From Actinomycetota bacterium (GTDB taxonomy: Bacteria > Actinomycetota > Acidimicrobiia > Acidimicrobiales > Ilumatobacteraceae), in the NCBI GenBank assembly GCA_016700055.1, contig CP064997.1:1-64000 (forward strand): DNA of 64,000 bases, in the 5' to 3' direction. The notes beneath the pieces were generated by a model, which was given only the letters and a program-made list of their open reading frames with translations, was not told where the DNA came from and did not search any database. The translations under genes and the position numbers were made by a program. The first letter of the stretch is position 1. Each line of letters begins with the position of its first letter. Below are positions 44,584 to 53,102 of this stretch, piece after piece.

Positions 44584-45870
44584 TCAGGCCGAGGCGTCTC
44601 CGTCGTTGTCGTCGTCGTTGTCGTCGTTGTTCGCTTCGTCTTCGGCGGCCTGTGCTTGTTGGTTGCGCCAGCGGATGAGGGCGCGGAGGCGGTCGAGGTC
44701 GTCGATCGGTCTCACGGGTTGGGGTTTGACCTGGTGGTGGTCGCTGACGTCGGGGTGGCGGTTGTGGAAGGCGCACAGCAGTCGTCCGTTGAACTGGCTG
44801 GTCTGCCCGCCGTCGCGCCAGGCGGTGATGTGGTCGACGTCGCAACGCTCCACGGTCTCATAGCAACCCGAGCTGTGTTGGCAGCGGCGGTCACGGACTT
44901 CGATCGCGCGCCGCAAAGCCCCGGTGAAGCGTCGTTTGTGGGTGACGGCGATGACGGTGGTCTTGTTGTCGAAGATCACCGATTCCACCAACGCGTCGTT
45001 GACCAGCCCGGCTGCTTGGCCGGGGGTGATCACCGTGCCGTTAGACAACTCACACATCTGCCGCAGCGTCTGGTCGCCGACGAGCACGGTGACCAGCGGC
45101 CGCTGCCGACCGGTCTTGGACGCGGCCGATCGCTTGGCCATCTCCACCAACGCCGCCGCCCGCCGCTGCGCAGCGGTTCTCACCACCAGTTGCGCCTTGT
45201 CAGCCAGCAGCAACTGGCGCTCCAAACGGTTGAGCTCGTTGGTGAACACCGCCCCCGACACCGCGTCGAGCTGCCCGTTGATCACCACCGTGCCATCCAA
45301 CGTCGCCGACGCGTGCAACGAGCTCGCGCTCACATTGCGTTCGGCCTCTTCCTCGGCTGCGGCGGCGTCGGCGCGTTGACGCCAGTACTTGACGAGCCGT
45401 TCGGCGTCGGGGAACGGCAACCGGGCGCATTGGTCGACCAGCCATTCCTCGCTTTCGGTGAACGCGGCCTGGCAGGGTTCCTTGCGTGCCTTGGCGAACA
45501 GGTACACGTGATCCAACGACAGCTGACCGGCGGTGATCGCCGCTGCGGTCTTCGTCATCACGGCCAGATCCCGCGCCCTCGCGAGCTCCACCCGAGCGGA
45601 GTGCGTGGAGGTGTTCGTCTCTCGGGCCAGGCGGTGAGCGGGGCTGCGCGAACCGTCTGCGGCCCACACCCCCCGCGTATCCCAACGGCGGACGACAGCG
45701 GCGCGGGCGACACCCAACCGGGCGGTGCAGCGCTGCACGGCGACCGTCAACGCGTGCAATCTGTCGTCAGACAACTCGACGAGGTCGAGCCGAGAGAGCG
45801 CATCGACACCGGCGTTCAAAGCCGCCAGCGCCTCGTCCTCGACCCCTACAACCCCGATTACGGGTTCCAT
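44584..45870 (-). CDS. DUF222/HNH endonuclease (13E12-repeat type)
   Basis: A 428-residue protein. A helical DUF222 region (about 10-300) precedes an HNH nuclease ('ERCDVDHITAWRDGGQTSQF', 'LLCAFHNRHP', about 340-375) with its Cys/His zinc frame. The C-terminal acidic tail (EANNDDNDDDNDGD) is unusual. DUF222/HNH proteins are the multicopy 13E12 family of mycobacteria, some of them LexA-controlled. Here a perfect LexA box sits inside an ideal promoter, and the predicted start of transcription is at the ATG (leaderless). Confidence 0.92.
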   Translation of the reverse strand: MEPVIGVVGVEDEALAALNAGVDALSRLDLVELSDDRLHALTVAVQRCTARLGVARAAVVRRWDTRGVWAADGSRSPAHRLARETNTSTHSARVELARARDLAVMTKTAAAITAGQLSLDHVYLFAKARKEPCQAAFTESEEWLVDQCARLPFPDAERLVKYWRQRADAAAAEEEAERNVSASSLHASATLDGTVVINGQLDAVSGAVFTNELNRLERQLLLADKAQLVVRTAAQRRAAALVEMAKRSAASKTGRQRPLVTVLVGDQTLRQMCELSNGTVITPGQAAGLVNDALVESVIFDNKTTVIAVTHKRRFTGALRRAIEVRDRRCQHSSGCYETVERCDVDHITAWRDGGQTSQFNGRLLCAFHNRHPDVSDHHQVKPQPVRPIDDLDRLRALIRWRNQQAQAAEDEANNDDNDDDNDGDASA

Positions 45871-45876
45871 CAGACC

Positions 45877-45905
45877 AGTATACGAACATATGTTCGTCCC
45901 GTCAA
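45877..45905 (-). promoter_or_regulatory. leaderless SOS promoter of the HNH gene
   Basis: On the minus strand TTGACG (45905-45900) and TATACT (45882-45877) are spaced by 17 bp. The -10 ends 7 bp before the A of the ATG at 45870, so transcription should start at or beside the start codon. The LexA box fills the spacer. Confidence 0.75.
45882..45897. promoter_or_regulatory. LexA (SOS) box of the DUF222/HNH gene
   Basis: ACGAACATATGTTCGT is a perfect 16-bp palindrome containing CGAAC-N4-GTTCG. It overlaps the -10 element and most of the spacer of the promoter, which is a direct repression geometry. Confidence 0.88.
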
Positions 45906-45944
45906 CCGGGATGCGAAAAACCTCGCGAGATCCGGGTGACGTCG

Positions 45945-46805
45945 CTACCAGCGCAGCGTCAGCGCCACCCAGCCCTCGCGTTCTGCCACCTCCGCCAACT
46001 CGAGCGGGGCCAGCGCCTTCACGACGTGGTCGTATCTGCCGGCGAGCAACCCGCTGACCACCAGCACACCCGCAGGGCGCAGCACCCGCAGCAGATCACC
46101 GGCGAGGTCGACGAGTACTGGCGCCAAGATGTTCGCCACCACCACGTCGAAGGTGTCGTCCACCGCGGCCAGTGGTGTGGTGCTCGCATGCACGCGGGCG
46201 CCGACGCCGTTCGCCTCGGCGTTGGCGGCGGTCACCGCCACCGCGGCGGCGAAGGTATCGATCGCTTCCACGTGCGAAGCACCGAAGCGCACCGCGCCGA
46301 CGGCCAGAACGCCGCTGCCGCACCCGACGTCGAGCACCGTCGCCTCGGGCCATACCGCCGCGCGCAGCGCGCGGAGGGAGAGGACCGTTGTCGGATGGTC
46401 ACCCAGTCCGAACGTCGGACCGGGCTCGATGCGCAGCACGTGCAGCCCAGCTGGGGCATGCTCGGGAGGCGTGAAATCGACCCACGCCGGCACCACGACC
46501 ACGTCTTCGGCCACCCAGGACGCCACGGCGTGACGCCGCCAGCTCTCGGCCACCGCCGGGTCGACCTCGACCAGGTGCCATCGCCAGCGCGCGGAAAAGC
46601 CCGCAGCCGCCCGGGCGATCTCCTCGACGTCGTCGCCGAGCGAGGTCCACAGCTCCACCAGGCGGTCGGTGGTGCCGGGATCGGCGGGCGTGCCCGCACC
46701 CATGGGCATCCGCTCTTCGATCGCCAGCACGCCGAGCGCCCATAGCGCATCCGCGGCCAGCTCGGCCTCTGCCGCAGGAACAGTGACGACGAGCGCGGTG
46801 ACCAT
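45945..46805 (-). CDS. prmA: ribosomal protein L11 methyltransferase (PrmA-like)
   Basis: A 286-residue SAM methyltransferase. Motif I is 'VLDVGCGSGVLAVGA' near residue 155, and 'NILAPVL' near 222 is the N-x-x-x-P-like active-site turn of protein methyltransferases. The N-terminal domain suits L11 recognition, including 'GPTFGLGDHPTT', the PrmA-type GTGxHxTT segment. The gene starts at ATG 46805 and overlaps the stop of the gamma-carbonic-anhydrase gene as TGATG. Confidence 0.9.
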   Translation of the reverse strand: MVTALVVTVPAAEAELAADALWALGVLAIEERMPMGAGTPADPGTTDRLVELWTSLGDDVEEIARAAAGFSARWRWHLVEVDPAVAESWRRHAVASWVAEDVVVVPAWVDFTPPEHAPAGLHVLRIEPGPTFGLGDHPTTVLSLRALRAAVWPEATVLDVGCGSGVLAVGAVRFGASHVEAIDTFAAAVAVTAANAEANGVGARVHASTTPLAAVDDTFDVVVANILAPVLVDLAGDLLRVLRPAGVLVVSGLLAGRYDHVVKALAPLELAEVAEREGWVALTLRW

Positions 46806-47323
46806 CAGCCGATCCGCCGCAGCGTCTCGCGGTACCGGCGAGCCTTGCCGAGGTAGCTCTGCACCCCGTCGGTGATGTCTGCGGGCCGCGCCCGGTCGAG
46901 CTTGATCACCGCCGGCGCGCCGACGGCGATCGCACCGGTCGGCACCTCGGTGTCGTTCAGCACCACCGCGTTCGCCCCGACGATCGCCCCCGTGCGCACG
47001 ATCACCCGGTGCAACACGATCGCCCCGCTGCCGACGAGGGCACCGTCCTCGACAGTGCAGCCCTCCAGATGCACCATGTGGCCGATCACGCAATCGTCGC
47101 CGACCACGGTCGGCTGCTTGGGTGTCGTATGCAGCACACAGCCATCCTGCACCGATGTTCGGGCCCCGATCTCGATCCAGCCGTCGTCGCCGCGCAGCAC
47201 GGCGTTCGGCCATACCGAGGCGTCGGCACCGATCGTCACCGAGCCGATCACCACCGCATCTGGATGGATGTACGCAGTCGGGTGGATAGCCGGTTCCTGG
47301 TCGCCGAGGGCGTAGATGGGCAC
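46805..47323 (-). CDS. gamma-carbonic-anhydrase-like hexapeptide protein
   Basis: A 172-residue left-handed beta-helix protein of the YrdA/CaiE group. Metal-binding histidines are visible in 'GCVLHTTPKQP' and 'VIGHMVHLEGC'. The hexapeptide pattern runs from 'IHPTAYIHPDAVVIGSVTIG' through the protein, with the C-terminal helix 'YLGKARRYRETLRRI'. Such proteins may be carbonic anhydrases or acyl/acetyl-group related. The GTG start at 47323 gives MPIYALGDQEP. It is coupled to prmA. Confidence 0.85.
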   Translation of the reverse strand: MPIYALGDQEPAIHPTAYIHPDAVVIGSVTIGADASVWPNAVLRGDDGWIEIGARTSVQDGCVLHTTPKQPTVVGDDCVIGHMVHLEGCTVEDGALVGSGAIVLHRVIVRTGAIVGANAVVLNDTEVPTGAIAVGAPAVIKLDRARPADITDGVQSYLGKARRYRETLRRIG

Positions 47324-47414
47324 CGCGCGAACCGTACCGGTGTATGCGATGCCGGCGCACACGGCGCAATGCTCGATGGATCGAACGGATGCCGAACCGA
47401 TACCGTTGCGTCTC

Positions 47415-48992
47415 ATGTCCCGCAGGATCGAGATCGAGCTGACGAGCGCGCGCGCCGACGGCACGTGGACCTGGCGCGCCGCCGGAGCCCGCGAGCCGAA
47501 GGGGGTGCTCGACGGTGGCATCCTGCCTGGTGAATCCAAGGCGGGCGACGTACTGAAGGTCGAAGCCGACTTCGAGATCGACGGGATCAGCGTGCTCTCG
47601 GTGGTGCCGGGTCGGGAGAAGGTGGAAAAGACGGTCCTGCTCGAGCTGAAGCCGCAGGAGCGTCCGTTCGAGCCGGTGACCCAGCAGCTCGCCCCGAAGA
47701 GCGGCCGTGATCGGCGCCCGCCGCGCGATGGCGATCGACGCCCGCCCCGCGACGGCGATCGACGCCCGCCCCGCGACGGTGGTGACCGCCGAGAGCGGCG
47801 CCCACCGCGCGAGGGAGGCCCTACGGAGCGAGGCGAGGGTGCCGGACGCGCCGAGCGCGGACCGCGCCGTGAATCGACCGCGGGTGCACCCCGCGGTGGT
47901 GGCGAGCGCGGTGGTGGCGAGCGCGGCGGTGCCGAGCGCCGTGAGCGGCGACCGCGCCCTTCGTTCACCCCTCCCCCCGAACTGCCCCAGCGGCCGAAGG
48001 CCAAGCGCTTGAAGCCCGGCCGGGCGCATCGCAACGAGGTGCTCGCCCAGCTCCCCGAGGAGCAGCGCCCCATCGCCGAGCTCACCCTGCAGGGCATGCA
48101 GGCCGTGCGCCAGCGAGTGCGCGACGACAACGAGCGCCTGGTCGCCGAGGGCAAGCCGGCGATGCCCGAGGCCAGCGTGTTGAAGATGGCCGAGGAGCTG
48201 ATGCCCAAGCTGCGCGTCGCCGAGTGGCTCGACCGCGCCGACGCCGCCAAGCGCGACCTGGCCGAGCTCGACCTGCGCGACCTGCGATCGGTGGTCGCGA
48301 CCTCCGACGACCCGATGGTCGCTCGCGACGAGTCGACGCGAGCGATCGCTGCCGAGCTGCGGCAGGGCCTGACGACCAAGCAGGAGCACGAATACCGCAA
48401 CTGGCTGGAGGACATCGACGCCGCGCTCGGCGTCGGCCGCATCGTGAGGGCGCTGAAGCTCTCCGGCCAGCCGCCGAAGGCAGGGGCGCTGTTCCCGACC
48501 GAGGTCGCGCACCGACTCGTCGAAGCGGCGAACGCCTCGTTCACCCCCGACGCTCCCGCCGAGCGGTGGATCACGGTTCTGGAGGCAGCGGCCTTCTCCC
48601 CCGTCCACGCCCACGTCACCGCGACCGCGCCGGCGACGGTTCCCGACGATCTCGCCGCCACCGTTCGGCGTCTCGGCGCGCTGTTGCCCCAGGTGGCAGT
48701 CGCGTTCGGAGTCGAGGTGGCCAAGGGGCCGACACCCAAACCGCTTCGTCCTCAGCGCCCCGCACCGAAGAAGCAGCCCGGCGCCGCGCCAAGTGGCAAA
48801 GCAGGCGCTGCCCCGCCCAAGCCGATCCCGGCCCCGCCGACGATCGAGCCGCCAGCCCCCGCAGCAGCCCCCGAGGCACCAGCGGAGATACCGGTCGCCG
48901 AGGCACCCGTCGACGAGACACCAGCCGACGAGGCACCGGCCCCCGAGGCACCCGACACCGAGGCCGCGTCGGAGGCACCCGACACCGAGTGA
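47415..48992 (+). CDS. repeat-rich charged protein, unknown function
   Basis: A 525-residue protein. Residues 1-90 form a compact beta-rich start ('SRRIEIELTSARADGTWTWR'). Residues 96-180 are a disordered basic linker with three RRPPRDGD copies and GGERGGGERGG, like RGG/RNA-binding tails. Residues 200-400 are helical ('HRNEVLAQLPEEQRPIAELT'), ending in a Pro/Ala/Glu tail of DE-rich APxEAP repeats. A nucleic-acid-related role is only a guess from the linker. It is divergent from the gamma-CA gene. Confidence 0.7.
   Translation: MSRRIEIELTSARADGTWTWRAAGAREPKGVLDGGILPGESKAGDVLKVEADFEIDGISVLSVVPGREKVEKTVLLELKPQERPFEPVTQQLAPKSGRDRRPPRDGDRRPPRDGDRRPPRDGGDRRERRPPREGGPTERGEGAGRAERGPRRESTAGAPRGGGERGGGERGGAERRERRPRPSFTPPPELPQRPKAKRLKPGRAHRNEVLAQLPEEQRPIAELTLQGMQAVRQRVRDDNERLVAEGKPAMPEASVLKMAEELMPKLRVAEWLDRADAAKRDLAELDLRDLRSVVATSDDPMVARDESTRAIAAELRQGLTTKQEHEYRNWLEDIDAALGVGRIVRALKLSGQPPKAGALFPTEVAHRLVEAANASFTPDAPAERWITVLEAAAFSPVHAHVTATAPATVPDDLAATVRRLGALLPQVAVAFGVEVAKGPTPKPLRPQRPAPKKQPGAAPSGKAGAAPPKPIPAPPTIEPPAPAAAPEAPAEIPVAEAPVDETPADEAPAPEAPDTEAASEAPDTE
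47708..47779 (+). repeat. 24-bp tandem repeats (RRPPRDGD units)
   Basis: Three tandem copies of a 24-bp unit of the form GATCG(G/A)CGCCCGCC..CG(C/A)GA(T/C)GGC encode RRPPRDGD. The last two copies are almost identical, suggesting recent expansion and possible copy-number variation between strains. Confidence 0.8.
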
Positions 48993-49034
48993 CGGTTCGG
49001 CTGCGCCTCCGGGGTACAGCTACGGTCCAAGTCC

Positions 49035-49820
49035 ATGTCTGAGATCGTCCAGTACGAAGAGCGTGGGCGCGTCGGCGTCATCACCCTCAACCGCCCGGAG
49101 GCCCGCAACGCGGTCAATGCCGCCCTCGCCGAGGGACTCGAGGCCGCCGTCGACCGCCTGGAGGAGAGCGACGCCGTCTGGGTCGGCGTACTGCGCGCCA
49201 ACACCGAGGGCCAGGAGCGCCCCGTGTTCAGCGCCGGGGCCGACCTGAAAGCGATCAACTCCGGCGAGGGCGCCTCGATCACCACCGCACGCGGTGGCTT
49301 CGCCGGCTACGCCTACCGTGAGCGCCGCAAGCCGATCATCGTCGCCGTCGACGGCTTGGCCACCGCGGGAGGATGCGAGATCGTTCTCGCGAGCGACCTG
49401 GTCGTGGCCACCACGCGGTCGACGTTCGGGCTCGCCGAGGTGAAGCGCAACCTGGTGGCGGGTGCCGGCGGCCTGTTCCGGCTGCCAAGGGCGATCGGGC
49501 AGGCGGCCGCGATGGAGGCGATCCTCACCGGAGAACCTCTGAGCGCCGAGCGGGCGCACCAGCTCGGCCTGGTGAACCGGATCGTCGACCCCGGTCAAGC
49601 AGAGGCCGAGGCGATGCGTCTCGCCGAGCAGATCACCGCGAACGCACCGCTGGCCATCTTCGAGAGCCGCAAGGTCGTCCTCGCTGCCGCGTACGAGAGC
49701 GAACAGCGCCTGAAGGAGATGACGAACGACGCCATGGGCGTCGTGATGCTCTCGGAGGACCTGAGCGAGGGTCTGGCTGCGTTCATCGAGAAGCGACCGC
49801 CGCAATGGAAGGGTCGCTGA
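49035..49820 (+). CDS. enoyl-CoA hydratase
   Basis: A 261-residue crotonase-fold protein. Both hydratase glutamates appear, in 'GLAEVKRNLVAGAGGLFRLP' and 'AAAMEAILTGEPL', so hydration of a 2-enoyl-CoA is likely rather than isomerisation only. The oxyanion hole is in 'FSAGADLKAI' and 'GLATAGGCEIVLASD'. Start ATG 49035. It fits beta-oxidation with the acyl-CoA dehydrogenase and synthetase elsewhere in the window. It converges with the GNAT gene. Confidence 0.93.
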   Translation: MSEIVQYEERGRVGVITLNRPEARNAVNAALAEGLEAAVDRLEESDAVWVGVLRANTEGQERPVFSAGADLKAINSGEGASITTARGGFAGYAYRERRKPIIVAVDGLATAGGCEIVLASDLVVATTRSTFGLAEVKRNLVAGAGGLFRLPRAIGQAAAMEAILTGEPLSAERAHQLGLVNRIVDPGQAEAEAMRLAEQITANAPLAIFESRKVVLAAAYESEQRLKEMTNDAMGVVMLSEDLSEGLAAFIEKRPPQWKGR

Positions 49821-49834
49821 GCGCCGACTTCACC

Positions 49835-50266
49835 TCATTTGGCGTCGAGGCGCTTGTAGAGGGTGATCAAGCGGGCGGTGATGCCTGCCCGTTCGTAGAG
49901 GTTCTTCGTCTCCCGGTCCCCCGGAAGCGCCTGGCCCTCGATCGCTTCTGACCCGGCGCGGCGTCCGGCCTCGACCGCAAAGGCGAGCAGGTCGTCTCCC
50001 AGACCGAGCCCGCGCGCCTCGGGTGTGACGTAGACGCGCTCGACGACAGCTGCCTGCGGGCTCACCTCGAGGCGCAAGAAGCCGACGACCACCCCGTCGA
50101 TCGTGCCGACGACGAGTGTTGCCGGCGAGAGAGCGTCGACGGGCGGGTGTTCACGCAGCCACACCTGTCCCCCGCGCTTGCCGGCGACGTCGGCCCTCGC
50201 CTCGCGGTCGAGATCGGCCACCGCGCTGTCGTCGGCCGGCCCGGCCGGGCGAACCTCGGTGTTCAC
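49835..50266 (-). CDS. GNAT N-acetyltransferase
   Basis: A 143-residue GNAT. The acetyl-CoA pyrophosphate loop is 'VYVTPEARGLGLGDDLLAF', and 'DSAVADLDREARADVAGK' forms the N-terminal helices. The substrate is unknown. GTG 50266 overlaps the preceding gene's stop by GTGA. It is third in a minus-strand run with an acidic DUF4193-like protein and an unknown helical protein. Confidence 0.85.
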   Translation of the reverse strand: MNTEVRPAGPADDSAVADLDREARADVAGKRGGQVWLREHPPVDALSPATLVVGTIDGVVVGFLRLEVSPQAAVVERVYVTPEARGLGLGDDLLAFAVEAGRRAGSEAIEGQALPGDRETKNLYERAGITARLITLYKRLDAK

Positions 50267-50820
50267 GCCGGGCGCGGCTGGAGCTGGTCGATCCGCCCGA
50301 GGATCGTGCGGCGGCGGCGATGCGCCTCTTCGTACCGGCGCACCAACTCGAGCTCCTCCCCCGACAGGTCTGCCAGGCGGGCCACGACCTGGGACGCGGC
50401 CAGCGTGGCGTAGCCGGCAAGGGCGAGCTCGTCCACCGCCGGGGCCGGCGTCTGCCCGCCCTTCGCGCCAGACGACGCCTTCGGCCGGGGCACCGCGGGC
50501 GCTGCAGGCGCAACCGGGGCGGGCGGCTCGCGGCGAGGCACGGGCGGGCCGGCTGGCAGGGCTCGCTGCTCTGCCTGCGGCGACGGCGTCGAGGACCGCC
50601 CGAGCAGCTCACGCACCTGTTGCTCGAGCTGGCGACGACCGATCCGCACCGCGAACTTGCCCACGAAACGCGCGAGCCGGACCCTTTCGTCGACGCGTCT
50701 GCGGCCCGTAGCCGCGAACTCGGGGAGGCGCTGGTTCAGCTCGGAGGCGATGCCGATGGGCACGTACAGCAGCGCATCGAGCAGCCACCCGATCGGATCG
50801 CGGTCGTCGGGCACCGGCAT
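50263..50820 (-). CDS. unknown protein with N-terminal amphipathic/hydrophobic helix
   Basis: A 185-residue protein from ATG 50820. It has a hydrophobic segment near residues 12-30 ('LLDALLYVPIGIASELN') but no clear signal peptide, then basic helices ('RRRVDERVRLARFVGKFAVR'), a Pro/Ala-rich linker and a C-terminal helical pair ('LAGYATLAASQVVARLADL'). No family recognised. It is tightly packed between the acidic zinc protein and GNAT, suggesting one operon. Confidence 0.65.
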   Translation of the reverse strand: MPVPDDRDPIGWLLDALLYVPIGIASELNQRLPEFAATGRRRVDERVRLARFVGKFAVRIGRRQLEQQVRELLGRSSTPSPQAEQRALPAGPPVPRREPPAPVAPAAPAVPRPKASSGAKGGQTPAPAVDELALAGYATLAASQVVARLADLSGEELELVRRYEEAHRRRRTILGRIDQLQPRPA

Positions 50821-50822
50821 CC

Positions 50823-51314
50823 TCAGCCGAAGATCGGACAGTTGTCGTCGCCGACCGGACAGCTCGGCATGCCCTTGCGCACGAGCAGGAAGCACGTCGA
50901 GCAGAGCTGCTCGTCGGCACGTTTGGGCTGCAAGCGATCGCCGGTCTCGGTCTTGTCCTCGGGCTCGTCGTCCTCGTCGTCCTCGTCCTCCTCGGAGACG
51001 AGACGGTCCTTCAGGATCTTGTCGAGGTCTGCTTCGACGTCGTCGGGCGACAGCATGTCCTCGTCGTCGTCTTCCTCCTCGGCGACCGGAGCACGGCGCA
51101 CCGGACCAGAGGCAGACGCATCTTCTTCTTCCTCGGACTCGTCGAACTCGGCCTCGTCGTCTTCGAAGGCGACGTCTTCGTCGTCGTCGTCGAGGACGGC
51201 GTCGATGTCGACGTCGATGTCTTCGGGTTCGACGTCGAGCTCGTCGGCTTCGAACTCCTCGTCCTCGAGGATCTCGGGCTCGTCACCGTCGGGCATCTCG
51301 TCGTCGTCGGCCAT
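50823..51314 (-). CDS. acidic zinc-knuckle protein, DUF4193-like
   Basis: A 163-residue protein. The first 120 residues are almost entirely Asp/Glu, with 'DEEFEADELDVEPEDIDVDI' the most regular part. The C-terminal 'RADEQLCSTCFLLVRKG' and CPVGDDNC supply four Cys for a zinc knuckle, as in DUF4193 actinobacterial proteins. Unstructured acidic N-termini like this often act as interaction or DNA-mimic segments. The assignment is by similarity of layout only. The ATG at 51314 is preferred over an upstream start lacking family sequence. Confidence 0.72.
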   Translation of the reverse strand: MADDDEMPDGDEPEILEDEEFEADELDVEPEDIDVDIDAVLDDDDEDVAFEDDEAEFDESEEEEDASASGPVRRAPVAEEEDDDEDMLSPDDVEADLDKILKDRLVSEEDEDDEDDEPEDKTETGDRLQPKRADEQLCSTCFLLVRKGMPSCPVGDDNCPIFG

Positions 51315-51439
51315 TGCGGCTCCGTCTGTGTTTGTGGGGCGTCGCGGGGCGGGATCATATGCGCCACCCTCGCGAAGCCTCACTGCAGCCCTCGTGACAA
51401 CAGTCACACCACATTCCGAGCAGTCAGCCCCGTGGCAGG

Positions 51440-53041
51440 TCAGGCCTCAGATCTGCGCGCCGCGGCACGGCGCTCGGACTCGAGGCGTTCCAGCTCGGGA
51501 GCCTCACGAGTCATGTGCACCATCGTCTCGGCGACGGCGGTGTGCCCGGCCTGTTCGGCGATCAGACGGTGCATCTCGAGCGCCACCCGGCGGTAGGCCG
51601 GGTGACCCTGCGGAGAAGAGCGCAGCTCCAGCATGTGGATGGCCTCGCGGGCGTTGAACTGCATCACGTACCGCACGCGGTAGGCCATCGACACCGCGTA
51701 GCTGGCCTCGTTCGGGTACTCGTGCTTCAAGGCGTCGTAGAGGGCGGCCGAGCGGTGGATGGCGTCATCGAACACCTGGGAGAAGCCGGCGTCGACCACC
51801 AGCTCTGGCCGGGTGAAGCCGTGATTGGGGGTGAGCTGTTGCCACTCGATGGTGAGCAGGCGGTGGCGCTGTAGGTCTCTGAAGGCGCCGTAGTCGGACA
51901 GCACGTCGAAGCGATAGTCGATGCGCTCGAACGCCCGACCCGGCTTGTGACGGCGGTTCTCGCGGTGCCCGACGTAGGCGCGCAGGATCGCCGTGCGCTC
52001 GGCGTGGCCCATCCGGCGCACCCGCTCCAGCACCTGGCTCTCGGGCAGGGTCGTGTACGGGTAGCAGATGGCGGCGATGAGTTTGTCCTCGCCCTCCGGA
52101 TCCCAGTCGGTCAGCACCACCGCCGGCGTCGGATCGGTGGGCGTCTCGGCGAAGAGCTGACCGACGATGTCAGCCGTCTGCTCACGGGCGATCGCCAGGT
52201 AATCACTCCACCGCCCGCCGCGATCGGCAAGGTCGACCCGGCGCAGGAAGCTAGGGATCACCTTGCGCAACTCGGTGAGCATCAGATCGGCGTACTGCCT
52301 GGCCTCGGGCAGCGGATGGGCACGCATCCGCAGCAGCAACGACTCGAAGCCCTGCCCGCTGCCGTAGATGCCGACGTTGGACAGCGATGCGGCCGGCAGC
52401 ACGCCGCGCACCGCGTCGAGTGCCTTGGCTCGCGTCGCCTGGCGGTACACGAGGTCGCTGTCCGTTGCCTGCTGGGCGATCATCGAGCGCACGTGCTCGG
52501 TGACCTTGTCGACGAGCAGGCTGTAGGAGTCGAACATGCGGTCCATGTCGCCCACGTAGCGGGTCCCGAACCGGCTGGTGAGCAGCTCGGGCGGGCGGTA
52601 GTACCGGTAGCGCCCGCCGAGACGGGCGTCGTAGGAGATGTACCGGGTGCTCTGTTCGAGATAGCTCATCAACCGGCCCCACTCGAGCACCTTGGTCAGC
52701 AGGTTCGAGGCCTGCTCACACGCCAGGTGGACCCCGCCGAGCTGCGCGACGGAGTCGTCGCCGTACTCGAAGAACACCTTCTCGTAGAGCTGTTCGGCTC
52801 GAGCGAGGCCGATCGTGGCGTCGACGGACTGGTCACCGGCGATGTCCAGATCACCGACGAACTCGTCGAGGAACAGCCGGCGCAGGCTCTTCGGGCTACG
52901 GCTGTAGCGGGCGAACAGCGCCCCCTTGACCACCTCGGGCAGGTTGACGAGGGCGAAGACGGGGCCGTCCAGATTGGTGAAATACCTGCGGAGGACGTCG
53001 GCTTCGTCGGGCTGGAACTCCTCCGGGACGTACACCGTCAC
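51440..53041 (-). CDS. double-length ThyX-like protein
   Basis: A 533-residue protein containing two ThyX-like halves. ThyX makes dTMP with FAD and normally has one motif, RHRxxSxxxxSxRY. The first half has 'EWGRLMSYLEQSTRY' (120-134): the Ser/Gln/Arg-Tyr part is kept but RHR is lost. The second half has 'LQRHRLLTIEWQQL' (390-403): RHR is kept but the Ser/Arg-Tyr part is lost. Both halves also have the late segment, 'GSGQGFESLLLRMRA' and 'FNAREAIHMLELRSS'. A pseudo-dimer combining the two motif halves is an inference; a non-catalytic relative is possible. Confidence 0.8.
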   Translation of the reverse strand: MTVYVPEEFQPDEADVLRRYFTNLDGPVFALVNLPEVVKGALFARYSRSPKSLRRLFLDEFVGDLDIAGDQSVDATIGLARAEQLYEKVFFEYGDDSVAQLGGVHLACEQASNLLTKVLEWGRLMSYLEQSTRYISYDARLGGRYRYYRPPELLTSRFGTRYVGDMDRMFDSYSLLVDKVTEHVRSMIAQQATDSDLVYRQATRAKALDAVRGVLPAASLSNVGIYGSGQGFESLLLRMRAHPLPEARQYADLMLTELRKVIPSFLRRVDLADRGGRWSDYLAIAREQTADIVGQLFAETPTDPTPAVVLTDWDPEGEDKLIAAICYPYTTLPESQVLERVRRMGHAERTAILRAYVGHRENRRHKPGRAFERIDYRFDVLSDYGAFRDLQRHRLLTIEWQQLTPNHGFTRPELVVDAGFSQVFDDAIHRSAALYDALKHEYPNEASYAVSMAYRVRYVMQFNAREAIHMLELRSSPQGHPAYRRVALEMHRLIAEQAGHTAVAETMVHMTREAPELERLESERRAAARRSEA

Positions 53042-53102
53042 GAGAGGTCACGCTACCCCCCGGCCGTCGGCTCGGCCGGGATACATGACGCCCGCTCAGC
53101 CC

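Noticed and set aside
45945..48614. 889-residue frame ending in PrmA
   Set aside because: PrmA begins at ATG 46805 with family-like sequence; the longer upstream part is Arg/His-rich shadow.
46805..48739. 644-residue minus-strand frame reaching across the repeat-rich gene
   Set aside because: Only its last 172 residues match the gamma-carbonic-anhydrase family; the upstream part is a shadow of the gene on the other strand.
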